A DNA stretch of 6,842 nucleotides from UBA1724 sp963632245 (GCA_963632245.1 CAVGTF010000115.1:1-6842); one strand, 5' to 3'. Counted from the first letter of the stretch, positions 1 through 6,029 are shown. The notes: generated by a model from the sequence alone, not told the origin. Made by a program: numbers and translations.

Positions 1-42
1 TGGAGCGGCCCGAGAACGCGCACCGCACCGCCTTCCAAGGCG

Positions 43-125
43 GAAGAAATTAGGCGTGGGTGTGGGGGCGGCCCGCTATAATATTCCGAAAAGAAAAGTT
101 GTTCAGAAGAAACTAGGCGTGGGTG
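43..125. repeat. 20-nt direct repeat pair (43-62 and 106-125)
   Basis: The two copies read GAAGAAAT and GAAGAAAC, each followed by TAGGCGTGGGTG, and match at 19 of 20 positions. They are 63 bp apart. Both are followed by G-rich sequence (GGGGGCGGC and GGAGGGGCGGC), so the true repeat may be longer and overlap the neighbouring R2 element. Function unknown. Confidence 0.7.
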
Positions 126-154
126 CGGAGGGGCGGCAGCCTCCCGTCCTTTGG
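125..154 (-). repeat. R2 hairpin repeat, minus-strand copy
   Basis: Read on the minus strand this begins CCAAAGGACGGGAGGC and continues with a C-rich arm. It matches the plus-strand elements at 262-302, 4231-4257 and 6622-6656: a CCAAAGGA head, a G-rich arm, a short TGC-containing loop and a C-rich arm. With the copy at 262-302 it forms an inverted pair facing across about 107 bp. It may be a repeat-derived hairpin; no T-run follows it. Confidence 0.6.
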
Positions 155-176
155 ACATTCCTTTGTGGGTTTGGAC

Positions 177-197
177 CGTTTTCCTAAAGGGAAAACG
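177..197. repeat. Perfect 8-bp-stem hairpin
   Basis: CGTTTTCC (177-184) and GGAAAACG (190-197) are perfect reverse complements around a 5-nt loop. No T-run follows, so it is not a canonical terminator. It lies between the two inverted R2 copies. Confidence 0.5.
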
Positions 198-261
198 CAT
201 AATATTGCCGAGGATTTTTGGGAAGAGTAGGGTAGTCTGGATGGTTGATAGGGAAGGCCCA

Positions 262-302
262 ACCAAAGGAGGTCGGGGCTTGCGCCCCCCCCCGTGCCCC
301 CC
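262..302 (+). repeat. R2 hairpin repeat
   Basis: ACCAAAGGA is followed by GGTCGGGGC, then TTGC, then GCCCC extending into runs of C. The arms GGGGC and GCCCC pair around TTGC. This copy has the longest C tract in the window (nine C, then CGTG, then six C). Confidence 0.6.
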
Positions 303-306
303 AGAA

Positions 307-375
307 TACCCTAGGGTAGCGATGGATCCTAGAAACCATATGGTAGCAGTAGCCACCCCTAGAAGAGGCTAGGGG
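307..375. repeat. Cluster of perfect palindromes
   Basis: Three perfect inverted repeats occur within 70 bp: TACCCTAGGGTA (307-318, no spacer), ACCATATGGT (335-344, no spacer), and CCCCTAG/CTAGGGG (356-362 and 369-375, 6-nt loop). Two of them centre on CTAG. The last abuts the minus-strand R1 remnant. The role is unknown; recombination sites, protein-binding palindromes or degraded repeat units are all possible. Confidence 0.55.
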
Positions 376-410
376 CGCGGCGGAAGCGGTGCCTGCGGCG
401 CCTTATAAAC
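376..410 (-). repeat. Diverged R1 repeat, minus-strand copy (F)
   Basis: On the minus strand this reads GTTTATAAGGCGCCGCAGGC, then ACCGCTTCCGCCGC. It lines up with copy D (GTTCATAAGGTGCCGCAGGC, then GCTCTTCCGCCGC). The TAG-rich sequence expected upstream of an R1 core also appears on the minus strand between about 411 and 445. The rest of the R1 unit is replaced by the CTAG hairpin at 356-375, so this copy is truncated or decayed. Confidence 0.5.
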
Positions 411-590
411 CCACTCCCTACTCCCCGCGCCCTACTACCTACACGCGCGCGTCGCGTCGCGCGGCGCATGGCGCATGAGCTAGATTATTGCTCCTTTCCT
501 GGCGCTGGGTGAATTTGTGTGTGCCGGGATATTCAGAAACGCAGCCATGGCGTGGGGGCTTTTCTCTCTTGCGCCGGAGGTGTAGTCACT

Positions 591-1085
591 ATGAACGAGA
601 ACGAACGAAACGAGAAGATCCTTTCCTTGCTCCGACGCGAGGCACGCATGCCCGTGCAGGAGATCGCAGACCGTCTGGCAATTTCCGCACAGGAGGCCGC
701 CGATGCCATTGCACAGATGGAGGCAGATGGACGCATTCTCGGTTATGCAGCATTGACGGGGGATGCCGAGGACGGCTCCACCCGCGCTATTATCGAGGTG
801 CAGATTCAGCCGGAGCGCGACACGGGTTTTGATGCCGTGGCGCAGCGCATCTGTAAATTCCCCGAGGTGGTCTCCGCCTATCTGGTGAGCGGCCGCTATG
901 ACCTCCACTTGGAGGTCGTGGGGACATCCCTGCAGGACGTGGCTCATTTTGTGGCCAGCAAGCTTTCCACGCAGCCGGGCGTGAAGTCCTGCGCGACCCT
1001 CTTCCTGCTGAAGAAATACAAGGAAGCGGGCATTGATCTTGAGAAGGAGGAAGACGGATATGGACGACTCAAAGTCTCTATGTAA
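591..1085 (+). CDS. Lrp/AsnC-family transcriptional regulator
   Basis: This is a 164-residue protein of the usual Lrp/AsnC size and layout. Residues about 5-52 form a winged-helix DNA-binding domain (NEKILSLLRREAR, then QEIADRLAISAQEAADAI, ending at DGRILGY). Residues about 65-140 form the RAM ligand-binding and oligomerisation domain, with the typical segment VVSAYLVSGRYDLHLEV at 93-109. I chose ATG 591 because GGAGG (576-580) lies 10 nt upstream and the helix-turn-helix begins right after it; an upstream in-frame ATG at 519 adds residues unlike the family. The 3' end overlaps the aminotransferase gene by 26 bp, so the two are probably translationally coupled. Lrp proteins next to an aminotransferase usually respond to an amino acid and control that gene; the AlaR/AlaT pair of B. 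subtilis is the comparison I have in mind. The effector here is inferred, not shown. Confidence 0.93.
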   Translation: MNENERNEKILSLLRREARMPVQEIADRLAISAQEAADAIAQMEADGRILGYAALTGDAEDGSTRAIIEVQIQPERDTGFDAVAQRICKFPEVVSAYLVSGRYDLHLEVVGTSLQDVAHFVASKLSTQPGVKSCATLFLLKKYKEAGIDLEKEEDGYGRLKVSM

Positions 1086-2265
1086 TACTCAGGGCAGCCG
1101 TGTGGCGTCCCACATTCAGGTGATCCCAAAGAGCGGGATCCGGAAATTCTTTGATCTGGTGAGCACCATGCAGGGAGTGATCTCCCTGGGCGTGGGCGAG
1201 CCGGATTTCGTGACTCCCTGGAAGATCCGCGAGGCAATGATGTACTCCCTTACTAAGGGATACACCCACTACACCTCCAATCTGGGCGACAAGAAGCTCC
1301 GCGATATCATCTGCGAGAAGTTTCAGGAGCGCTTCGGCGGCGCCTATTCCCCCTCGACCGAGTGTCTTGTGACCGTGGGCGTCTCCGAGGGACTGGATCT
1401 GGCGATCCGAGCGCTGGTCTCTCCTGGTGACGAGGTGCTTTATCACGAACCCTGCTATGTCTCCTACGGCGCCACCGTCGCCATGGCACACGGCGTGCCC
1501 GTGCCGGTGCGCACTCGCGCGGAGTACGATTTCGTGATTCAGGCGGAGGATCTGGAGAAGGCGGTGACTCCCCGCACGAAGGTCCTGATGCTCAACTACC
1601 CCAACAACCCCACTGGCGCGGGCATGACCTGGGAGGACAAGCAGAAGATCGCGGAATTCGCCATTCGCCACGACCTGGTGGTGCTCTCCGACGAGATTTA
1701 CGAGGACCTCTCCTATATCCCCCGGAGCCCCTCCATCTGCACAATCCCCGGCATGCGGGAGCGCACGGTGGTCTTCAATGGCTTCAGTAAGGCATATGCC
1801 ATGACTGGTATGCGTATCGCGTATGCTCTGGGCCCCCACGAGATCGTGGATGCCATGATGAAGATCCACCAGTACACCATGCTCTGCGCACCCACCGCCT
1901 CCCAGCACGGCGCCATCGAGGCATTGAAGTCCGCCGATGCGGAGCGCGATGCCATGCACGAGGAGTACGAGGAGCGCCGGAATGTGATTGTGAAGGGCTT
2001 CCGGGACATGGGCATGGACTGCTTCATGCCTCGTGGCGCCTTCTATGTCTTCCCCAGCGTGGCGTGCACCGGCATGACCTCCGAGGAGTTCGCTGAGCGA
2101 CTGCTGGAGGAGGAGCGGGTGGCCGTGGTGCCCGGCGACGCCTTCGGCGCCTCCGGCGAGGGATTCGTCCGCTGCTCCTACGCCACCAGCATGAAGGAGA
2201 TCCAGGAGGCGCTGCGACGCATCGCACACTTCCTGGAACGCCACCGCATTGCCGCGAAGGACTAG
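1060..2265 (+). CDS. PLP-dependent class I/II aminotransferase
   Basis: This is a 401-residue cytosolic fold-type I aminotransferase that would move an amino group between an amino acid and a 2-oxo acid. Family landmarks are all present: GVGEPDF near the N-terminus; NYPNNPTG (179-186) with N183 as the cofactor-contacting Asn; SDEIYEDL (210-217) with D211 and Y214; the Schiff-base lysine K244 in FSKAYAMTGMRIAY; and R371 in FVRCSYATS for the substrate carboxylate. I chose ATG 1060 because GGAGG (1046-1050) sits 9 nt upstream; a TTG at 1033 is possible but poorer. The gene starts inside the preceding regulator gene. Alanine, aspartate or aromatic substrates are all possible; the regulator pairing makes an alanine aminotransferase role (AlaT-like) plausible but unproven. 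A long open frame on the opposite strand is a codon-bias shadow. Confidence 0.93.
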   Translation: MDDSKSLCNTQGSRVASHIQVIPKSGIRKFFDLVSTMQGVISLGVGEPDFVTPWKIREAMMYSLTKGYTHYTSNLGDKKLRDIICEKFQERFGGAYSPSTECLVTVGVSEGLDLAIRALVSPGDEVLYHEPCYVSYGATVAMAHGVPVPVRTRAEYDFVIQAEDLEKAVTPRTKVLMLNYPNNPTGAGMTWEDKQKIAEFAIRHDLVVLSDEIYEDLSYIPRSPSICTIPGMRERTVVFNGFSKAYAMTGMRIAYALGPHEIVDAMMKIHQYTMLCAPTASQHGAIEALKSADAERDAMHEEYEERRNVIVKGFRDMGMDCFMPRGAFYVFPSVACTGMTSEEFAERLLEEERVAVVPGDAFGASGEGFVRCSYATSMKEIQEALRRIAHFLERHRIAAKD

Positions 2266-2274
2266 ACGGATCCC

Positions 2275-2862
2275 ATGCAGAGCCTCACGAATACCTGGGG
2301 AATCCTCCCGTTGCCCGGCGATCCCTCCCGTCGCGTGGAGATGGACATGGGCTGCGGGAAGGGCCGTTTCACCGTGGAGCTGGCGCGCCGTCATCCGGAG
2401 AGCCTGGTGCTCTGCAACGACCTGATCTCCGAACGGCTCCGCATTGTGGAGAAACGCGCGGCACGCGCCGGGCTGGAGAATCTCCTGGCGTTGCGCGCCA
2501 CCAGCCTGGCGCTGGTCTCCTATCAGCTGCCCGTCCACTGTCTGGATCGGCTGCATCTGCTGTGCCCGGATCCCTGGCCAAAGCGGGGACACGTGGCGCG
2601 ACGGCTGGTCTGCACTGATTTCCTCTGCCGCGTGGTCCGCGTACTGAAGCCCGGCGGAATTTTCCACCTTTCTACGGACTACGAACCCTATTTCGAGGAC
2701 TGGCTGCGGCTCTTCCATAATCTGGAGAGCCTCTATGAGCTATGCCCCGATGGCAATGCCGATATGGCGGATGTGAAGACCGACTTCGAGCTCCACTGGA
2801 ATGCCCGTGGCACCGAGGTGCAGCACGTGTGCTTCCGCGTGAAGGGGAATCCCCAAGCATGA
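2275..2862 (+). CDS. trmB: tRNA (guanine-N7-)-methyltransferase, TrmB family
   Basis: This is a 195-residue SAM-dependent methyltransferase expected to make m7G46 in the tRNA variable loop. The SAM-binding motif EMDMGCGKGRF is at 22-32. The TrmB signature PDPWPK is at 98-103, with R109-R110 completing the usual PDPW-x-basic pattern. STDYEPY lies at 133-139, and TDFE at 169-172 matches the family's C-terminal T-x-F-E motif. The protein is on the short side because it lacks much N-terminal extension ahead of motif I, and the usual acidic residue after motif I appears as CNDL rather than the common GIE form. It starts 9 bp after the aminotransferase stop with only a weak AAGGA (2257-2261) upstream, so it is probably coupled to upstream translation. 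The stop overlaps the next start (ATGA). Confidence 0.9.
   Translation: MQSLTNTWGILPLPGDPSRRVEMDMGCGKGRFTVELARRHPESLVLCNDLISERLRIVEKRAARAGLENLLALRATSLALVSYQLPVHCLDRLHLLCPDPWPKRGHVARRLVCTDFLCRVVRVLKPGGIFHLSTDYEPYFEDWLRLFHNLESLYELCPDGNADMADVKTDFELHWNARGTEVQHVCFRVKGNPQA
2844..2854 (+). promoter_or_regulatory. Small hairpin over the HD-gene ribosome-binding site
   Basis: The likely Shine-Dalgarno sequence AAGGGGA (2842-2848) overlaps a perfect GGGG/CCCC inverted repeat with a 3-nt AAT loop. It ends 4 nt before the ATG at 2859. If it folds, it would hide the ribosome-binding site until ribosomes finishing trmB open it, which fits the ATGA overlap. This is inferred from sequence only. Confidence 0.4.
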
Positions 2863-4094
2863 AGGCGATCTGCATCCCCTGCTCGGGTCCTGTGGAGGTG
2901 GAGGGACTCCTCCCACTCCTGGATCACCCGCTTTTTCAGCGGTTGCGCGGCTGCCGTCAGCTGGGCCTTAACGACCTGGTCTTTCCCGGCGCACGGCATA
3001 GCCGACTGGAACACGCACTGGGGGTGCTGAAGCGCGCGCGCTTTGCGGCGCGTCGACAAGGCCTCGTGGGGGACGAGCTCCGGAATCTGGAGCTCTTCGC
3101 GCTTTTGCACGATGTGGGACACGGTCCCTTTTCTCACCAGGTGGAGCCCGTCCTCGCCGGCGATCATCATCTCCGCGGAGAAAAGACGATCCTGTCTCTG
3201 GAGGAGCCCATCCGACAGTGTGGCGGGGATCCCGAACGTATCCTCCAGATGCTCCGTGGGAAGGATCCCCTAGGGGAATGGGTCTCCGACCGCAATCTTG
3301 GCGCCGATAAGCTGGATTATCTGGAGCGCGATGCCCTCCATATCGGCTTTGCAGGCACCCCCGCACTGGAGACCATCCAGGAGAATACGGTCCGCACAGA
3401 AGACGGCTATCTCGCTCTCCGGGAGAAGTTCATCGAGGAGGGCAAGAGGGTCCAGAAATTCTATTCCTACCTCCATCAGCACGGATATCTCAACAAGACC
3501 GCGCTCTCCGCACAGCGGATGCTCCAGTGGGCACTCCAGAAAGAGCTGTCGCTACGCACGCCTGAGGAGGCGGAGGCCATCTGGGAGATGACCGACGACA
3601 CGCTCCTGGAGTGGCTCCGGAAGGGCCGCAGCGATGCCGCGCGAAAGATGCTCCGTCGCCTGGAGACACGGGATCTCCTGCGGACTTGTCTCTGCTTGAA
3701 ACCCCAGGGATACGGTTATGTGGAGAATGTGGAGGGAAAGGCCATCGCGCTCCAGGAATGGCCCCGACAGGCGCTCATGACGCTCTCCCGGAATCTGGAG
3801 AGCCTGGATACTGTCCTGAAAACCGAGGACGCCCTGGCCGAGGCGGTCCATGCACGGCCCGGAGAGGTCCTTCTGGCCGCTATGCCGTATTTCCGGAAAC
3901 TCCTCCCGAAGGACCTCCGGATCGCTAACGGCTCCAACGATTATTGGCTCCTGGAAAAAGACCGCGACCACAAGAACTCCCTGGAAAGCGACTACCTTCG
4001 CACTTTTGCAGTCCGTGTAATCACCACCCCACGACTTCGCGAAAAACTCGCGAAAAATCCCGAACCACTACTGCAGGTGCTATCACTACAGTAG
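2859..4094 (+). CDS. SAMHD1-like HD-domain phosphohydrolase
   Basis: This is a 411-residue protein with a complete HD-superfamily metal site. FPGARHSRLEHALGV (42-56) supplies H52 and R49, LLHDVGHGPFSH (82-93) supplies H84 and D85, and DKLDYLERD (150-158) supplies D150. These correspond to human SAMHD1 H167, R164, H206, D207 and D311; K151, Y154 and D158 also match its substrate-site K312, Y315 and D319. Such proteins are usually metal-dependent (d)NTP triphosphohydrolases, but many bacterial members are uncharacterised. The C-terminal half is helical and contains the family-like KFYSYLHQHGYLNKTALSAQRML stretch in two parts around residue 209. I chose ATG 2859 because it overlaps the trmB stop as ATGA; an upstream frame start would lie inside trmB. 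A role in nucleotide pool control or in phage restriction is possible, but the operon context does not show which. Confidence 0.88.
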   Translation: MKAICIPCSGPVEVEGLLPLLDHPLFQRLRGCRQLGLNDLVFPGARHSRLEHALGVLKRARFAARRQGLVGDELRNLELFALLHDVGHGPFSHQVEPVLAGDHHLRGEKTILSLEEPIRQCGGDPERILQMLRGKDPLGEWVSDRNLGADKLDYLERDALHIGFAGTPALETIQENTVRTEDGYLALREKFIEEGKRVQKFYSYLHQHGYLNKTALSAQRMLQWALQKELSLRTPEEAEAIWEMTDDTLLEWLRKGRSDAARKMLRRLETRDLLRTCLCLKPQGYGYVENVEGKAIALQEWPRQALMTLSRNLESLDTVLKTEDALAEAVHARPGEVLLAAMPYFRKLLPKDLRIANGSNDYWLLEKDRDHKNSLESDYLRTFAVRVITTPRLREKLAKNPEPLLQVLSLQ

Positions 4095-4116
4095 CCGCGA
4101 TAGGCGCCTGCAGTAG
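4068..4116 (+). repeat. Inverted repeat spanning the end of the HD gene
   Basis: CTACTGCAGGTGC (4068-4080) and GCGCCTGCAGTAG (4104-4116) pair over 13 positions with one G-U wobble, around a 23-nt loop that contains the HD-gene stop codon and a small CTAC-A-GTAG repeat. CTACTGCAG recurs at 4217-4225. No T-run follows; instead an A7 run begins at 4117, so this is not a standard intrinsic terminator, though it may protect or process the transcript end. Confidence 0.5.
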
Positions 4117-4160
4117 AAAAAAAGGAGGAGGGAGGAAGGAGGAAGTGTGGTCGCTGCGCG

Positions 4161-4187
4161 GCTCTTCCGCGGCTTGTGCCGCGGTAC
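4161..4187 (+). repeat. Diverged R1 repeat, hairpin portion only (E)
   Basis: GCTCTTCCGC, then GGCTTGTGCC, then GCGGTAC align with the R1 hairpin. The arms are CCGCGGC (4167-4173) and GCCGCGG (4178-4184) around TTGT. In copies B, C and D the arms are CCGCCGC and GCGGCGG around TGGT. The fifth base of the left arm and its partner in the right arm have both changed, so pairing is kept. The flanking R1 parts are not recognisable here. Confidence 0.5.
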
Positions 4188-4230
4188 GGGGGGGCACTTG
4201 CACGGGGGTATTTTCGCTACTGCAGAGTAT

Positions 4231-4257
4231 CCAAAGGATGGGGGCTGCCCCCCGCTA
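4231..4257 (+). repeat. R2 hairpin repeat
   Basis: CCAAAGGATGGGGGC is followed by TGCCCCCCGC. The G and C runs can pair tightly around a very short loop. It matches the R2 copies at 262-302 and 6622-6656. Confidence 0.55.
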
Positions 4258-4281
4258 CGGCATAAAATGTGCCGTAAGTTC

Positions 4282-4428
4282 TTAGCAATTAGCGGCTAGT
4301 GATTTGTTTGCAAGGTGCCGCAGGCGCCCTTCCAATGCTGGTGCGGCGGTATTAGCGCGCCACCTCGGGCGCGCTTGGCGCACGCGCCGGTAAATTCCGG
4401 TGCGGGGGTTCGCGTCAACGCGAAACCC
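4282..4428 (+). repeat. R1 structured repeat, copy A
   Basis: A TAG-rich leader (TTAGCAATTAGCGGCTAG) is followed by AAGGTGCCGCAGGCGC and a series of hairpins. The first main hairpin is damaged in this copy: CCAATGC (4332-4338) faces GCGGCGG (4343-4349). The second is intact: AGCGCGCC (4354-4361) with GGCGCGCT (4368-4375). The third is GCGCCGG (4384-4390) with CCGGTGC (4397-4403) around TAAATT, with one G-U pair. A fourth follows: GGGTTCGCG with CGCGAAACCC around TCAA (4406-4428, one bulged A). It is clearly homologous to copy B through TAAATTCCGG. Confidence 0.75.
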
Positions 4429-4474
4429 TGGCCTAACTTCTTCCTTTCTCCTTCCTTCTTCCTCCTTTTTTTTA

Positions 4475-4506
4475 GGAACATTAGGCGCGGCTGCGCCTAA
4501 TGTTCC
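4475..4506. repeat. Perfect 14-bp-stem hairpin
   Basis: GGAACATTAGGCGC (4475-4488) and GCGCCTAATGTTCC (4493-4506) are perfect reverse complements around a GGCT loop. T8 precedes it (4466-4473) and A5 follows (4507-4511). The T and A runs are on the wrong sides for a normal intrinsic terminator on either strand and would lengthen the stem after one mismatch. It may still stop transcription, protect RNA ends, or be the footprint of a small repeat. Confidence 0.7.
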
Positions 4507-4647
4507 AAAAATATCATGCGCGAAAGCGAGGAATGTTTGCGAGGGGTTACATTAGGGGGCATTGACGGCGGGGCGGGGGCGTGTGAAACTGTCCTTTGTT
4601 CCGGCTGTCTGAATTGTGTGCCGCGTCTTTTTGGTCGCGGCTTTCCT

Positions 4648-4729
4648 CCCCTGGGGTGTGTTTTTTGTGTTTTGTACCCCTGGGGTTTCACGAGATTCCC
4701 CTGTTTTAGAGTGATTTTTAGGGCAGGGG
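4648..4729. promoter_or_regulatory. Candidate operator cluster upstream of the Fe-ADH gene
   Basis: CCCCTGGGG, a near-palindrome, occurs at 4648-4656 and again at 4677-4685, 29 bp apart. CCCCTG at 4698-4703 faces CAGGGG at 4724-4729 as an inverted pair. All lie within 140 bp of the Fe-ADH start. Repeated similar sites in a promoter-sized region suggest binding of a regulator, but no cognate regulator lies nearby and chance in GC-rich DNA cannot be excluded. Confidence 0.35.
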
Positions 4730-4785
4730 ACCAGTCAGCAATCCGGCGTCTGTGAATCAGGCGTTGGTGATAGGAGACGAAAGAG

Positions 4786-5937
4786 ATGGCCAGCCGCATT
4801 ATTCTCAACGAGACTTCCTACTTTGGCAAGGGTGCGATCCAGGAGATCGCGACTGAGGTCAAGGCCCGTGGATGCAAGAAAGTGATGCTCTGCACGGATC
4901 CCGACCTGGTGAAATTTGGTGTTGCCAGCAAGGTGACCGACGTCCTGGACAAGGCGGGCATTGCCTACAAGGTGTACACTGGCATCAAGGCGAACCCCAC
5001 CATCGAGAATGTGAAGGAGGGTGTTGCTTTTGCGAAGGCCGAGGGTGCTGACATCCTGGTGGCGGTTGGTGGCGGCAGCGCCATCGACACCTCCAAGGCC
5101 ATTGGCATCATCATGACCAACCCCGAGTTCGCCGACGTGCGCAGCCTGGAGGGCGTGGCCCCCACCAAGAAGCCCTGCCTGCCCATCATCGCCGTCTCCA
5201 CCACCAGCGGAACCGCCGCCGAGGTCACCATCAACTACGTCATCACCGACGTTGAGCGCCATCGGAAGTTCGTCTGCGTGGATCCCCACGACATCCCCGT
5301 GGTGGCCGTCGTCGATCCCGACATGGTCATGTCCATGCCCCGCGGTCTGTGCGCCGCCACCGGTATGGATGCCTTGACCCACGCCATCGAGGGCTACATC
5401 ACCAAGGCCGCCTGGGATCTGACCGATATGCTGCACATCACCGCCATCAAGATGATCGCGCAGTATCTCCGTGACTCCGTGAACAAGGATCCCGTCGCCC
5501 GCGAGAAGATGGCTGTTGCCCAGTACATCGCCGGCATGGGCTTCTCCAACGTGGGCCTGGGCATCGTGCACTCCATGGCACACCCCCTCTCCGCTGTCTA
5601 TGACACCCCCCACGGCGTGGCCTGCGCCGCCATCCTGCCCACCGTCTTGGAGTACAACGCCCCCGCTACCGGCGAGCGCTATAAGGACATCGCTATCGCC
5701 ATGGGCGTCAAGGGCGTCGAGAACATGACCCAGGACGAGTACCGCAAGGCCTGCGTGGACGCCGTCCGCCAGCTCGGCAAGGACGTGGGTATCCCCCAGC
5801 ACCTCTCCGAGGTCGGCGTGAAGGAGGCCGATATCGACTTCCTGGCCGATTCCGCCATGGCCGATGCCTGCACCCCCGGCAACCCCAAGGATCCCACCAA
5901 GGCCGACATCGTGGCCCTCTACAAGTCCATGCTCTAG
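4786..5937 (+). CDS. fucO: FucO-like iron-dependent alcohol dehydrogenase
   Basis: This is a 383-residue group III (iron-containing) alcohol dehydrogenase, close throughout to E. coli lactaldehyde reductase FucO in length and local sequence (MASRIILNETSYFGKGA; NPEFADVRSLEG; EVTINYVITD; KFVCVDPHDIP). The N-terminal domain binds NAD through AVGGGSAID (93-101). D38 sits where FucO has the aspartate that favours NAD over NADP. The metal ligands are D195 and H199 (GMDALTHAIEGY), H262 (VHSMAHPL) and H276 (TPHG). FucO interconverts lactaldehyde and 1,2-propanediol; related enzymes reduce other short aldehydes, so the substrate is inferred. AGGAGA (4772-4777) lies 8 nt before the ATG. No fucose, rhamnose or propanediol genes are adjacent. 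Codons are strongly biased to C- and G-ending forms, more than in the upstream operon, suggesting high expression. Confidence 0.92.
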   Translation: MASRIILNETSYFGKGAIQEIATEVKARGCKKVMLCTDPDLVKFGVASKVTDVLDKAGIAYKVYTGIKANPTIENVKEGVAFAKAEGADILVAVGGGSAIDTSKAIGIIMTNPEFADVRSLEGVAPTKKPCLPIIAVSTTSGTAAEVTINYVITDVERHRKFVCVDPHDIPVVAVVDPDMVMSMPRGLCAATGMDALTHAIEGYITKAAWDLTDMLHITAIKMIAQYLRDSVNKDPVAREKMAVAQYIAGMGFSNVGLGIVHSMAHPLSAVYDTPHGVACAAILPTVLEYNAPATGERYKDIAIAMGVKGVENMTQDEYRKACVDAVRQLGKDVGIPQHLSEVGVKEADIDFLADSAMADACTPGNPKDPTKADIVALYKSML

Positions 5938-6029
5938 TTTGAGAGATGGACTCGCTGCTGTAGGCGTCTCCTCCGGGCGCGCAGGCAAAGAATTCGCGGG
6001 CATTTTTCAGGAATTTTCCCGTGAGTGAC

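Larger units (their letters stand above)
1..590. other. Repeat-rich intergenic region without a supported gene
   Basis: I see no convincing gene here. The only plus-strand reading frame of note (151-372) lacks a ribosome-binding site, recognisable protein features and plausible composition, and it runs through repeats. The stretch contains a 20-nt direct repeat, R2 hairpin elements in both orientations, a cluster of perfect palindromes, a diverged minus-strand R1 copy, a run of nine C (285-293) and a CG-dinucleotide-rich patch (about 442-468) followed by a tandem GCGCATG pair (464-477). A TATAAT at 77-82 has no matching -35. I found no convincing promoter for the downstream operon. Confidence 0.7.
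4117..4472 (+). repeat. 29-bp polypurine/polypyrimidine inverted repeat enclosing R1 and R2 copies
   Basis: The arms are 4117-4145 (A7, then GGAGGA, then an all-purine tail) and 4444-4472 (an all-pyrimidine stretch ending CCTCC and T7). Compared as reverse complements they agree at 26 of 29 positions. The three differences are each G in the left arm against T in the right, so in plus-strand RNA all 29 positions could pair, with G-U wobbles. The loop of about 298 nt contains R1 copies E and A and one R2 copy. This could mark a small mobile element or a large folded RNA domain. Confidence 0.55.
4095..4785. other. Non-coding region with hairpin repeats upstream of the Fe-ADH gene
   Basis: This 691-bp gap holds no credible gene. 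A 79-codon frame at 4516-4755 lacks a ribosome-binding site and has low-quality composition. In order it carries a polypurine tract, R1 copy E, R2, R1 copy A, a polypyrimidine tract, a perfect 14-bp-stem hairpin, and CCCCTG/CAGGGG sites before the Fe-ADH gene. No clear sigma-70 promoter stands out; TTTCAC (4686-4691) with TAGAGT (4707-4712) is a poor match with only 15 nt between. Confidence 0.65.

Noticed and set aside
28..43. CCGCCTT-CC-AAGGCGG as the anticodon arm of a tRNA-Gly(TCC)
   Set aside because: The loop would have six nucleotides, and no T arm (GGTTCGA-type) or acceptor stem follows. It is only a palindrome.
76..86. TATAAT promoter box at 77-82
   Set aside because: No acceptable -35 lies 15-19 nt upstream and no gene begins within a plausible distance downstream.
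151..372. 73-codon plus-strand frame
   Set aside because: It runs through the R2 repeat, the C9 tract and the palindromes, has no ribosome-binding site, and its proline/arginine-rich product looks non-protein-like.
1078..2718. 546-codon open frame on the minus strand
   Set aside because: It lies opposite the aminotransferase and trmB genes, whose motifs are unmistakable. Its residue content (very rich in H, G, A and L) is typical of antisense frames under GC-biased codons.
4036..4054. TTCGCGA/TCGCGAA hairpin near the 3' end of the HD gene as a terminator
   Set aside because: It is inside the coding frame, about 40 nt before the stop codon, and no T-run follows.
4516..4755. 79-codon plus-strand frame upstream of fucO
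   Set aside because: It has no ribosome-binding site, starts beside the 14-bp hairpin, runs across the operator-like sites and shows no recognisable protein features.
4735..6003. 422-codon open frame on the minus strand
   Set aside because: It lies opposite the Fe-ADH gene and reads as G/H/D/V-rich low-complexity protein, as expected for an antisense shadow of a strongly codon-biased gene.
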